Source: a virus. From it: a stretch of 43,401 nucleotides of DNA. Under the pieces are notes generated by a model. The model was given only the letters and a program-made list of their open reading frames with translations. It made no database searches and was not told the origin of the DNA. This document shows positions 8,867 through 17,672 of this stretch, piece after piece (the stretch's first letter is position 1; every line of letters begins with the position of its first letter). The stretch is from positions 1 through 43,401 of IMG/VR virus record IMGVR_UViG_3300044641_004989; one strand, given 5' to 3'. The position numbers and the translations under genes were made by a program.

Positions 8867-11499
8867 TGAGTATTCGTCGAGCCAGTGCTAGAACTAGTGT
8901 GAATGCTGGCTTCAACGCAGCCAGAGTGGCCACCATCAACGCTGTCACAATTGCACCTGCCACAGCCACCTCAGTGGCCGGCGGTGGCACACTGGGCGGA
9001 GTGACCATATCCAATGTGGCAATCACAGACAGCACGTTTGCAAATGTGTTGAGCGGTGACACTGCCATTGGCTCTTCAGGTGGATTTGTTAGAATCACTG
9101 GCTCGGGTTTTCAAGCCAATGCTGGTGTGTTTTTTAACAATGTAAGGGTGGCCAACACATTTGTGGGTTCAACACAAATCAATGCCAATATTCCTGCCAC
9201 CACAGCAGGCACTTACAATTTTTATGTTTTTAACACCGATGGGTCAGGAGCCAATTTCACATCAGGACTGATCACTTCAGGCTTTCCCACCGTGACTGTG
9301 ACATCCTACACAGTTGATTCCACTTTTAATCAATTGATCAGTGCAACAGGTGATGCTCCCTTATCTTTTAGCATACAACCTGGCAGTAGTAATACCGGTG
9401 GTTTTACTGTTAATACCGCAGGTTATATCAGTGGGACTGGTGTGGCCGACGGAGCATATGCACTCACAGTGATTGTGGATGATGCACAAAGTCAATCCAC
9501 TCAGGCCGATCTTACTGTCACAGTGGCAGCAACTGACCCTTACTTCAATCTTACTACCTTGTTACTGCCCGGCGACGGAACCAACAATGCAAACAATCAA
9601 GCATTCACTGATAGTAGCACCAACAACTTTGCTATAGCCCGTAACGGCAATGCCACACAGGGCACGTTTTCACCGTTTAGTCAGACTGGGTGGGGGAACT
9701 TCTTTGGTGGCTCGGGCAATTATGCCACTTCTACATCTACGACAATTGGTACAACTACAAGCACTTTTACTATTGAAGGGTGGATTTACCCTACGGCGGC
9801 GGCTGTTACAACCTCCAATATTCCCTCAATGGTAGGTGATATGACGCCAGCAAATACGGCATTGTATTGGGGGTTTGGCCCATTGGCGAGTGGTCTTTTG
9901 TCGTTTTATTGGTACGATGGGACAGCTAAATCAGCAGTAGGTAATACAACAATCGCTTTAAACACTTGGACGCATATTGCCGTTTCTGTAAATTCAAACG
10001 CTATTTCGTTATATGTTAATGGAACTCAACAAACATTAACTGGAACAACAACATTAACGAATAGAAATGGCGCAACAGGAACGCCCACATCGTTTGCTCA
10101 ATTTAGTAATGCAGGAAGTTTATATACTGGTTACATATCTAATATCAGCATTCTTTCTGGAACCGCAAAATACAGCGGAAACTTTACACCTTCTACGACA
10201 CCCTTAGCCACAAATACAACAAATCAAGTTTTGTTGTTTGCTGCTAGTAATAGGTTCGTTGATTCCAACACCGCTACCGCAGCTAAAACATTTACATTAA
10301 CCGGCACCCCATCCGTCCAAGCCTTTAGCCCGTTCGCGCCCTCTGCTGCGTATAGCGTGGCCGCAGTAGGTGGTAGCGGGTACTTTGATGGTACGGGGGA
10401 CTTTTTAAGTATTGCCAACAATACGGCGTTAAATGTTGGCTCTGGTGATTTCTGCATAGAGGCTTGGTTCAACGCATCAACTTTAGCGTCGCAACAAATT
10501 ATAGTTAGCAACGCTGGTGCGTTTGGTTCAGACAATACACAAATTGATGTTGCTAGTAGTCAAGTTCGTTTTACAAGTTCCGCAACGGTATATTTGACTT
10601 CAAGTGGCACTGTAGTTGTAAACGCATGGAACCATGTTGCTGCTTGTCGTAGTGGAACGACGCTATCTTTGTTTGTTAATGGTTCTCGCCAAGCCACAGC
10701 AACTAATTCGACTAACTTTGCAAACGCGAATAACTACGCCTTTAACACAGGCGGCGCACCGGGATACGGCGGTCAGTTTACTGGATACATCTCTAACATA
10801 AGGGTGGTAAAGGGTTCGTCTGTATATGACCCAACACAAACAAGCATAACGATTCCAACTGCACCACCAACAGCGATCACCAACACATCGCTGCTAATGA
10901 ACTATACCAACGCTGGCATCATTGACGCTACAGCAAAGAATGTGCTTGAGACTTTGGGAGATGCTAAAATAAGTACAGCTCAGAGCAAGTTCGGCGGGTC
11001 CAGCATGTACTTCGATGGAACGGGGGATTACTTATTTGCTAGAAGCATTCCAGATCTTACATTTGGTACTGGTAATTTCACAGTAGAAGGTTGGTTTTAT
11101 GCCTCCTCGTTAGGTGGTCAACCTGTTTTACTTAATATTGGTAGTGATGCTGCTGGATTGGTGATTACTTTTTTAAGTAGCAAAATTTATGCGTATTTTG
11201 TTGGCGCTGGTAATGTGTTTGGAAGCGGCGGCGCTACATTAGCAACAAATACTTGGTATCACTTTGCTTGGGCCAGAAGCGGTAGTACCCATACTTTTTA
11301 TATTGACGGAACTGCATACGGCTCTACTTACTCAAGCGCAGGTAATCATTCTAGTGCGGCCGGATTTACTGTGGCATACCCACAACCGGCTGGTTCAAAT
11401 TATTTCACGGGATATATCGATGACTTACGTATCACCCGAGGGTTTGCACGTTACACCGCCAACTTCACGCCACCTGCTGCCACATTCCGATTACGATAA
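8866..11499 (+). CDS. Putative adhesin: TIG/Ig-like domains plus three LamG-like domains
   Basis: 877 residues. Residues about 70-145 look like an IPT/TIG fold (VRITGSGFQANAGVFFNNV). Residues about 145-225 resemble a putative-Ig domain (GDAPLSFSIQPGS and ADGAYALTVIVDDAQSQST). Three concanavalin-like LamG domains follow at about 275-455, 500-665 and 710-877, recognisable by FTIEGWIYP / FCIEAWFNAS / FTVEGWFYAS, by NTWTHIAVS-type strands, by LYVNG/LFVNG/FYIDG turns and by GYISNI/GYIDDLRI ends. The second and third also share the YFDGTGD opening. LamG domains commonly bind sugars, so a surface-glycan adhesin is the likely role. The LamG part uses GGG, ACG and CGT codons more freely than its neighbours, which suggests recent acquisition. 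Confidence 0.75.
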   Translation: MSIRRASARTSVNAGFNAARVATINAVTIAPATATSVAGGGTLGGVTISNVAITDSTFANVLSGDTAIGSSGGFVRITGSGFQANAGVFFNNVRVANTFVGSTQINANIPATTAGTYNFYVFNTDGSGANFTSGLITSGFPTVTVTSYTVDSTFNQLISATGDAPLSFSIQPGSSNTGGFTVNTAGYISGTGVADGAYALTVIVDDAQSQSTQADLTVTVAATDPYFNLTTLLLPGDGTNNANNQAFTDSSTNNFAIARNGNATQGTFSPFSQTGWGNFFGGSGNYATSTSTTIGTTTSTFTIEGWIYPTAAAVTTSNIPSMVGDMTPANTALYWGFGPLASGLLSFYWYDGTAKSAVGNTTIALNTWTHIAVSVNSNAISLYVNGTQQTLTGTTTLTNRNGATGTPTSFAQFSNAGSLYTGYISNISILSGTAKYSGNFTPSTTPLATNTTNQVLLFAASNRFVDSNTATAAKTFTLTGTPSVQAFSPFAPSAAYSVAAVGGSGYFDGTGDFLSIANNTALNVGSGDFCIEAWFNASTLASQQIIVSNAGAFGSDNTQIDVASSQVRFTSSATVYLTSSGTVVVNAWNHVAACRSGTTLSLFVNGSRQATATNSTNFANANNYAFNTGGAPGYGGQFTGYISNIRVVKGSSVYDPTQTSITIPTAPPTAITNTSLLMNYTNAGIIDATAKNVLETLGDAKISTAQSKFGGSSMYFDGTGDYLFARSIPDLTFGTGNFTVEGWFYASSLGGQPVLLNIGSDAAGLVITFLSSKIYAYFVGAGNVFGSGGATLATNTWYHFAWARSGSTHTFYIDGTAYGSTYSSAGNHSSAAGFTVAYPQPAGSNYFTGYIDDLRITRGFARYTANFTPPAATFRLR

Positions 11500-11521
11500 G
11501 TAACTATAAAGGTCAATTGCA

Positions 11522-12052
11522 ATGTCATTTCCAAGCTCGCCAACTAACGGACAAACCACAACACTAAACGGCATTACCTACATTTACAATGCCACCAACA
11601 ATGCGTGGAAACGGCAGGCTTTGACCAATATCTCAGTCAGTGGCACAGTTTCAGCGGCCAACATCGCAGTTACCAGCGGCGTTGTTTTCAATGACGCCAG
11701 CAGCATCACCAGCGGCCTGGTGTATGATCTAGATCAAATAGTAGCAGATGGTACAACTATTGCATTTAGCTTGAAGTACAACACAGCCAATGTCACAGTG
11801 TCAAATCCTTGGAATTTGTCAGTCACAATCAACGGACTGTTTCAGCCCGCATTCACAGAAGGTACTGACTCAGTTTGGCTCTCAAAAGTGTTATGCGCCA
11901 ATTCTGGATACACAATCAGTTCAGGAAATATCAAATTTTCTGATTGCCCGCCCGAAGGCTCAGTGATCAGAGTTAGAACACAACCAGGATCAGCAAATCC
12001 AACACCAAAAATTTATCCATTTAAACCAGTTGATATTATGTTGGGCTTGTAA
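11522..12052 (+). CDS. Short SPTNGQ-type fiber-associated protein
   Basis: 176 residues. MSFPSSPTNGQTTTLNGITY is a third copy of the attachment-type N-terminus seen at 6986 and 8235. The rest forms one beta-rich domain (VADGTTIAFSLKY, WNLSVTINGLFQPAF, SGYTISSGNIKFSDCPPEGS, VIRVRTQ) that resembles the NGVLQ/IEVRR module of the first fiber in the window, with two Cys residues. AAAGG at 11508-11512 precedes the ATG. Likely a small fiber, connector or baseplate-edge protein. The stop is just before the GCTAAATA promoter of the next gene. Confidence 0.7.
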   Translation: MSFPSSPTNGQTTTLNGITYIYNATNNAWKRQALTNISVSGTVSAANIAVTSGVVFNDASSITSGLVYDLDQIVADGTTIAFSLKYNTANVTVSNPWNLSVTINGLFQPAFTEGTDSVWLSKVLCANSGYTISSGNIKFSDCPPEGSVIRVRTQPGSANPTPKIYPFKPVDIMLGL

Positions 12053-12054
12053 CA

Positions 12055-12062
12055 GCTAAATA
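12055..12062 (+). promoter_or_regulatory. Late promoter GCTAAATA
   Basis: TAAATA core three bases after the upstream stop. Predicted start is about 12068; the 15-base leader holds CGGAG six bases before ATG 12083. The same GC-TAAATA variant occurs upstream of gp14 on the other strand. Confidence 0.6.
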
Positions 12063-12082
12063 ATCAATATATCGGAGTAATT

Positions 12083-15000
12083 ATGTCTAGAAAAGTAATT
12101 TCAGAAGTTTATTATACATTCACGCCCAGCACTAGGACTATTGTTATTCCTAGAGCTATTCTCAGAGAGCGTTTTGTTCTAATAACTAACTTAAATACCA
12201 ATCAAGTTATTTTCAATTTTTCAGATCCATCATTGGCATTTTCTACTCACAGTATTGCCACAGACGCTGCCGGAAATACCAGCACCACCATTAGTTTAAC
12301 GTACAACACGTCTAGCATGAGCAGTCTAGACAAATTACAGATCATCATTGACGAATACGAAGAAAGCTTTAAACCAAACGAATTATACACCGATCCGGTC
12401 AATAAATTTCGTGTGAGCCAACCACAGGCCCTGATTGACACTGACTTTGAATACAGCACACAGGCCACAAAATGGGAAAGTTTGGGACTCACAAACAATC
12501 GCCCATTTGCTTTTTACAACACCAACACTCCTATCACAATTACAGGTGTCAATGCAACCAATAACTCAAGAACAATTACTGTGCTAACTAGCAGCCCACC
12601 AGCTGCAGGAACTCCAGTTTACGTCATAGATACCCTATTCGCCGGCGCAGATGGTTTATACATAGTAGATAGTGTTTCAGCTGGTACCAGTTTCTCTTAC
12701 ACAGCTCGAAGTGCCTATCCAGGCGTGACCGGAAGTATTTTTGTGAGCGGTGTGACCACAGCCTATTCGGGCAGTCTTTTCAGTAATGCAGCCATCACAT
12801 ACAGCAGCATTGGATTTTCAGGCAATTTACATACCGTAGTGACCAGTGTTCCTCATGGCCTAGCAGTAGGAAATGAAATTGGTGTATCCGGCACCAATCA
12901 GACCAATTCAAATGGTTCTTGGGTAGTGGCCGGAATTTCAAACAGTTCTGCATTTACCTACTATTCAATCTCTGCTCCAGCAGGTAACCCAACAGGTGGT
13001 AATATATTTGTGAGACCACAAGGGCAATTCTTACATAGAGCCTACGATGGTGGCGTACAATTCAGTACATTTACAGCCAGTCACAACGAGCAGATCATAA
13101 GACAAACACGCAGATACTTCCGTTACCAGAGTGGTAAAGGTATTCAAATGAGTACCGGTACTGTGGTCAAACCCAGTTTGCAAATAGATAGCGTCACAAG
13201 CAGTGGTACCACGGTAACAGTAACGACCAAAGTTGCACAATTTTTATCACCCGGGGTTTCGATCACTATTGATGGTTGTAATGAATCTGCTTATAACGGC
13301 ACATTCACTATTGTAGATTCACTGGATCGATATAGATTTACCTACACAGCCTTGAGCACTCCCAGCAGTGCAACAGCCACAGGATTTCCCATAGTAACTA
13401 TCAACAGTTGGACGGGTGCTGGTGTAAGATTGGGAATGTTTGATGATCAAAACGGAATATTTTTTGAATATGACGGACAACAATTGTACGCAGTTAAACG
13501 CAGTTCCACATTTCAAATTGGTGCCTTGGGCAACATCGCAGTTGGTGGAGCAGTAGTCACTGCTGCCACAAACAATGCAGCCACACCAACTTTTGCTAGA
13601 CAACTGGCACCAAACGACTTCGTCAATATCAAGGGCATGACATATCGAGTGGTAGATATTGCCAGTGACAGCAGTTTTACCATAAATCCTCCCTATCGAG
13701 GCCTGATCAATGCCAACAATGCTGTGATAACAAAAACCATTGATCAAAGAATTCCACAAAGTCAATGGAACATTGATCGCGTTGACGGATCAGGTCCAAG
13801 CGGTTACCGACTAGACCTAGGCCGTATGCAGATGTTTTATTTGGATTACAGCTGGTATGGTGCAGGATTTATTCGTTGGGGCTTCCGTGGTTCATCAGGC
13901 GATATCATCTATTGCCACAAGCAGGCCAACAACAACATCAACTACGAAGCCTACATGCGTTCAGGCAACTTGCCTGGCAGATATGAAGTACACACATTTA
14001 GCAAAACAACCAGCTTGTCCTCTACCTTGGGCACTGGTGATGCCACCATGAGCGTGGTAAACAATCTTGAATTTCCCAGTTCAGGCGTGTTGTGGGTACA
14101 TAATGCCACAGCCAGCGAGCATGTGGAATATACCGGTAAATCTGCTGCTGCAACTTTGAACTTTACACTCTCTGCCGGCAGCAGAACCATAACAGGAACA
14201 AGCACCACTGGTGTCAGTGTTGGTCAATTTGTACAAGGCAATGGCATACAGACCGGAACAACTGTACAAAGTGTTACAACCAATACCTCAGTGACCCTTA
14301 GCCAACCGGCCACATTTGGTGGCACACAAAGCATTAGTTTTGCACCATCATTTACCGGTCTCACCAGAGGGGCTCCAACAGTTACACAAGTGGTCACACA
14401 AACTGCCAACAGTGCTGTGGTAACAACCAGTAATACCACTAATGTGCGTGTTGGACAATATGTTGTAGGTACTGGTATTCCAGCTGACACTTTTGTGGCG
14501 GCTGTGACTCTCAATAGTTCAATCAGACTCACTGAAGCAGCCACATCATCTACTACACAAGGTATGATTTTTGGTGCGTTGGGCACAGGAGGACCGCAGA
14601 CTTTTACAGTAACCGCCACAGCACCAACCGCGGTAGAACTGCACAGTCCAAGTTTTAGTCCAGTTATCAGTCACTGGGGTACCAGCGTGATCATGGATGG
14701 TAGATATGATGATGATAAATCTTTCGTATTCACACAAGGTATGACCACAACATTGTCTATCGCCGCAGCAGCTACTAATGCTTTATTAAGTTTTAGAATT
14801 GCTCCCAGTGTCAGCAATGGTATTGCTGGAACCACGCTGGGCACTAGAGAAATCGTTAATCGCATGCAGATGGTTTTACGACAGTTGGATTTTTCCAGCA
14901 CTGGTCAGTTCTTGGTAACTCTTGTGCTAAACGGTTTTGTTGGTAATGGTTCAGTGGGTTGGCAAACAGTGGGCGGGTCTAGCCTGGCTCAATATGTGCC

Positions 15001-15268
15001 GCATCAAGGAACCACAACCATAAGTGGTGGTGAAACAATTTATGGTTTTTATCTAAACACAGCCGGTGGTAGTAACTTTACTACCACACAACAAGAACTA
15101 GACCTGGTCAGGGACATGGGATCTAGCATACTAGGCGGCGGTGAATCCAGAAGCAACACAGCATTTTACCCTAATGGTCCGGACATTATTAGCATCATGG
15201 TTAGAAATATTGGTGCTACAACTGCCACATGTGCATGCCGACTTTCTTGGACTGAGGCGCAAGCGTAA
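12083..15268 (+). CDS. Large virion structural protein
   Basis: 1061 residues, the longest in the fiber region. The N-terminal 110 residues (SEVYYTFTPSTRTIVIPRAI) lead to several repeats with a PHGLAVGNEIGVSG or LSPGVSITIDGCNESAYNGT plan. A central Trp/Tyr-rich domain (about 13740-13980) has IPQSQWNIDRVDGSGPSG, QMFYLDYSWYGAGFIRWGF and GRYEVHTFSK. Two copies of a VGQxVxGxGI/TxVxxV/LS module follow (about 14150-14345 and 14395-14580), then a C-terminal domain with STGQFLVTLVLNG and SILGGGESRSNTAF. I recognise the central domain from large structural proteins of marine T4-like phages, generally annotated without a specific function. A tail-fiber or baseplate connector is likely. A late promoter sits directly upstream, and the stop overlaps the S74 gene start (TAATG). 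Confidence 0.7.
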   Translation: MSRKVISEVYYTFTPSTRTIVIPRAILRERFVLITNLNTNQVIFNFSDPSLAFSTHSIATDAAGNTSTTISLTYNTSSMSSLDKLQIIIDEYEESFKPNELYTDPVNKFRVSQPQALIDTDFEYSTQATKWESLGLTNNRPFAFYNTNTPITITGVNATNNSRTITVLTSSPPAAGTPVYVIDTLFAGADGLYIVDSVSAGTSFSYTARSAYPGVTGSIFVSGVTTAYSGSLFSNAAITYSSIGFSGNLHTVVTSVPHGLAVGNEIGVSGTNQTNSNGSWVVAGISNSSAFTYYSISAPAGNPTGGNIFVRPQGQFLHRAYDGGVQFSTFTASHNEQIIRQTRRYFRYQSGKGIQMSTGTVVKPSLQIDSVTSSGTTVTVTTKVAQFLSPGVSITIDGCNESAYNGTFTIVDSLDRYRFTYTALSTPSSATATGFPIVTINSWTGAGVRLGMFDDQNGIFFEYDGQQLYAVKRSSTFQIGALGNIAVGGAVVTAATNNAATPTFARQLAPNDFVNIKGMTYRVVDIASDSSFTINPPYRGLINANNAVITKTIDQRIPQSQWNIDRVDGSGPSGYRLDLGRMQMFYLDYSWYGAGFIRWGFRGSSGDIIYCHKQANNNINYEAYMRSGNLPGRYEVHTFSKTTSLSSTLGTGDATMSVVNNLEFPSSGVLWVHNATASEHVEYTGKSAAATLNFTLSAGSRTITGTSTTGVSVGQFVQGNGIQTGTTVQSVTTNTSVTLSQPATFGGTQSISFAPSFTGLTRGAPTVTQVVTQTANSAVVTTSNTTNVRVGQYVVGTGIPADTFVAAVTLNSSIRLTEAATSSTTQGMIFGALGTGGPQTFTVTATAPTAVELHSPSFSPVISHWGTSVIMDGRYDDDKSFVFTQGMTTTLSIAAAATNALLSFRIAPSVSNGIAGTTLGTREIVNRMQMVLRQLDFSSTGQFLVTLVLNGFVGNGSVGWQTVGGSSLAQYVPHQGTTTISGGETIYGFYLNTAGGSNFTTTQQELDLVRDMGSSILGGGESRSNTAFYPNGPDIISIMVRNIGATTATCACRLSWTEAQA

Positions 15269-15816
15269 TGATAACTTCTACGTCAGCGCAACCAATTTTG
15301 ACAATAGGAGCCGAGCCGGCCACCTATTATCTATCTATGCAACCTTCTATTTCTGGGCGCAGCGGTGGTCAATACGTGTCGGCTACACTGAACTTTGATC
15401 CGTCATTGGGCACAATCACTACCAATTATGTGGCCATACGCCAGTCATTGGGTGTGGGCACTGCTGCATCAGGTAGGACTGGAGAGATACGTGCCACAAA
15501 CGAAATTACAGCTTATTTTTCTGATGATAGACTCAAAAATAAATTGGGCAAAATTGAAAATGCACTAGATAAAATTTGTGCGTTGGAAGGATTTTACTAC
15601 GAACCAAATTCTACTGCTCAAGAATTGGGTTATGAAATGAAAAAAAATGTTGGAATTTCTGCACAAAAAATGCAAGAAGTTTTACCTGAAATTGTTGCCC
15701 CTGCTCCTGTAGATAGTAAATATCTTACCGTACGCTACGAGCGAGCATTGCCTTTGATTATCGAGGCAATCAAAGAACTACGTCAAGAAATTTTGGAAAT
15801 AAAGCGAGGTAACTAA
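15268..15816 (+). CDS. Stand-alone S74-type intramolecular chaperone protein
   Basis: 182 residues. The first 80 are short beta segments (ATLNFDPSLGTITTNYVAIR). Then TAYFSDDRLKNKLGKIENAL introduces a Peptidase_S74/endosialidase-type domain: Ser85 and Lys90 sit in the SDxRLK motif with the spacing of the autocleavage dyad, followed by GFYYEPN, VGISAQKMQEVLPEIV, YLTVRYERALPLIIEAIKEL and a helical end. S74 domains trimerise fiber C-termini and then cut themselves off. Here the cassette is short and translated from TAATG overlapping the end of the 1061-residue protein. It may therefore act on a short fiber of its own or in trans on the large protein. Confidence 0.8.
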   Translation: MITSTSAQPILTIGAEPATYYLSMQPSISGRSGGQYVSATLNFDPSLGTITTNYVAIRQSLGVGTAASGRTGEIRATNEITAYFSDDRLKNKLGKIENALDKICALEGFYYEPNSTAQELGYEMKKNVGISAQKMQEVLPEIVAPAPVDSKYLTVRYERALPLIIEAIKELRQEILEIKRGN

Positions 15817-15818
15817 AA

Positions 15819-16799
15819 TTGCCAATTCCAGGACCTGGAGTACCAATATCCATAACAACAATTGTTACGGAGTTTGGTGGTACTGTACCCCACTCACTTA
15901 GTGAATATTACCGAGGCGGCGGCCTAGTTCCAAACAGTCCCACTAACGCAGCAATACCAACCTCTGGCCAAATAGCAATGGGTAATTTTTATGGAGCTGT
16001 TAATAGGGTATCTATACCTATTGTGCTCAGTTCGCCACAGACCAGTTATGACGTTTTTACCAATAGAGGGCCAACTTATGTAGCTGGAGCTTCTGATATC
16101 ACAGTCACAATCAATCCAGGAGTAAATATTACGGCTCCTTCAACACCAGTATATGCCATGTTGGTGCCAAATGCGTTCAATCCTGCTGATACCGTAACTA
16201 TTATCAACAATGGCTCAATTACTGGCTGTGGTGGCGCCGGAGCCGCTGGTGGCCCTTCTCCAGCCTCAGTAGGTGGCACAGGATCAGGAGGCGGAAACGC
16301 ACTTTTTGTCAATCGTCCTACCACTATTCAAAATCCTGGCACGGTTGCTGGTGGAGGTGGCGGAGGTGGTGGTGGCGGTGCTATTAATGGTATTGCACCA
16401 AGACCTAAGAAAGCCGGTGGCCCAGTAACAAGATCATCAGGCGGTGGCGGTGGTGGTGGCGGAGCAGGTGGTGCTGGAGGCGCTGGCGGAGCAGGCGGCA
16501 CCGGCGTGAATGCAGGCGGCAGTCCTGGTAGTGCTGGAACTGTGTCTGCTCCTGGCGCAGGTGGGCCAGGCGGCAGTGCTCCTTTTGCTCCAGTATTTCC
16601 AACATTTGTTGCTACCGGTGGTGCTGGAGGCGCTGGCGGCGCACTCGGAGCCAACGGTACAGGAGGAGGGACTGGCTCAGCAACTCCAGGTACTCCCGGT
16701 GCTGCTGGTGGCTCAGCCGGTGGCGCAGGAAATTATATTGTGGGCAATCCTTTTGTAACTTGGCCGGTTACAGGAACAAGATTGGGTGGAGTAGCTTAA
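15819..16799 (+). CDS. Glycine-rich tip protein with SEYYRGG N-terminal module
   Basis: 326 residues from a TTG start at 15819, behind GAGGT at 15806-15810; there is no nearby in-frame ATG that keeps the conserved N-terminus. The first 60 residues carry TEFGGTVPHSLSEYYRGGG and IPTSGQIAMGNFYGA, a module I recognise from marine phage structural genes. A beta stretch (YAMLVPNAFNPADTVTIINN) follows, then about 190 residues dominated by GGxGG runs with RPKKAGGPVTRSSGG in the middle. The Gly-rich part resembles phage adhesin polyglycine domains, but its strand pattern differs from the triple protein at 4105. Likely another receptor-binding tip or collar-type protein. Confidence 0.7.
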   Translation: MPIPGPGVPISITTIVTEFGGTVPHSLSEYYRGGGLVPNSPTNAAIPTSGQIAMGNFYGAVNRVSIPIVLSSPQTSYDVFTNRGPTYVAGASDITVTINPGVNITAPSTPVYAMLVPNAFNPADTVTIINNGSITGCGGAGAAGGPSPASVGGTGSGGGNALFVNRPTTIQNPGTVAGGGGGGGGGGAINGIAPRPKKAGGPVTRSSGGGGGGGGAGGAGGAGGAGGTGVNAGGSPGSAGTVSAPGAGGPGGSAPFAPVFPTFVATGGAGGAGGALGANGTGGGTGSATPGTPGAAGGSAGGAGNYIVGNPFVTWPVTGTRLGGVA

Positions 16800-16810
16800 T
16801 AGGAAAACAT

Positions 16811-17155
16811 ATGGAACTTTTACACATGAAAATACACAGTTATGACGAAGAATCAAAGTCTTTAATAGTTTCTTTTGCCTCAGACAAAACATTACATCAA
16901 GATCCCAATCAGTATCGGGCATTGGCGTACCAACCATTGAATATGTGGCCAGGAGTTGATGACATAGAAGAAATTAAAAAAAGGATAGCCGTGGCAGGAT
17001 TATGGATAGCAGAACAACAACAAAGAGAAGAAAGTTTTAGTGCTGACGAAAATAAAATTTCACAGTTTAAACAGTTGGCCGGACAAAGTTTCACTTATCT
17101 TGCTCAAGACCTGTTGCCTCCTGCTCCTGAATCAGAACAAATAGTAGAGATTTAA
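16811..17155 (+). CDS. Conserved phage protein, function unknown
   Basis: 114 residues from ATG 16811 (MELLHMKIHSYDEESKSLIV), preceded by AGGAAA at 16801-16806. The earlier in-frame start at 16760 lies inside the glycine-rich gene and is rejected. Features: SFASDKTLHQDP, YQPLNMWPGVDD, a helical IKKRIAVAGLWIAEQQQREE segment and a Pro/Glu tail. The SYDE/SFASD and YQPLNMWP motifs recall small proteins near phage tail-fiber genes. No catalytic motif is visible. It heads the run of tightly packed oxygenase genes. Confidence 0.65.
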   Translation: MELLHMKIHSYDEESKSLIVSFASDKTLHQDPNQYRALAYQPLNMWPGVDDIEEIKKRIAVAGLWIAEQQQREESFSADENKISQFKQLAGQSFTYLAQDLLPPAPESEQIVEI

Positions 17156-17156
17156 A

Positions 17157-17669
17157 ATGAGCCAATTATTGACTATACACAAAGCTTTTGATTTAGCAAT
17201 CGCAAGAGCATTTTTGCCAGTGGCAATTCCGGTTAATATTGAACCCATGTTGGAAAATGTTTTTACCGCTTCTTCAAATTTTGCTTATATTTGGTTAGTT
17301 GCACGAGGAAGTTGTACATTTACAAACACAGATACCGGTGAAACAATAGCTTGGGAAAAATTTGATTCAACTTTGTCAAAACCTCTTGGTACAGGAGAAT
17401 GGCAAGCCACTATAATTGAGGACCTGGAGGTTTTTTGCATTAATCAACACATGAATATAGAAAAATTTCCAATTAGGAATTATGTTGAAACCTTTACAAT
17501 GTTGAAAAATAATCAAACTGAATTGGCACAAGGAACACAATTATTTCTTGGAAGCGGTCAGATACAGATTGACAATCAAACTTTTGTTGGACCAAAACAG
17601 ATAAAGATAAAAACTGAAAACAAAACCATACACGCACTAACAGATGTGGCAGGCTATATTGTAAAATAA
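17157..17669 (+). CDS. Unrecognised protein, possibly cupin-like
   Basis: 170 residues, starting two bases after the previous stop. The sequence is strand-rich: AYIWLVARGSCTFTNTDTG, ATIIEDLEVFCINQHM, then GTQLFLGSGQIQIDNQTFVG and IHALTDVAGYIVK. The two halves each look like part of a double-stranded beta-helix (cupin-like), but the metal-binding His/Glu set expected of an active cupin is not visible, so a catalytic role is doubtful. Its place among 2OG oxygenases (themselves beta-helix folds) is suggestive only. Base composition is noticeably A/T-richer than the fiber genes. Confidence 0.55.
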   Translation: MSQLLTIHKAFDLAIARAFLPVAIPVNIEPMLENVFTASSNFAYIWLVARGSCTFTNTDTGETIAWEKFDSTLSKPLGTGEWQATIIEDLEVFCINQHMNIEKFPIRNYVETFTMLKNNQTELAQGTQLFLGSGQIQIDNQTFVGPKQIKIKTENKTIHALTDVAGYIVK

Positions 17670-17672
17670 TTT

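Noticed and set aside
11501-11512. CTATAAAGG as a late promoter before the 11522 gene
   Set aside because: It lacks the TAAATA core; AAAGG is better explained as the ribosome site.
16328-16654. Proline-rich leftward open frame opposite the glycine-rich gene
   Set aside because: It is the complement of Gly codons in the rightward gene (GGN becomes NCC), has no ribosome site, and has a composition fully explained by the sense gene. The same applies to 5592-5810.
17157-17669. Fifth oxygenase in the oxygenase run
   Set aside because: It is strand-rich and cupin-like in outline, but no His-x-Asp/Glu...His triad can be found.
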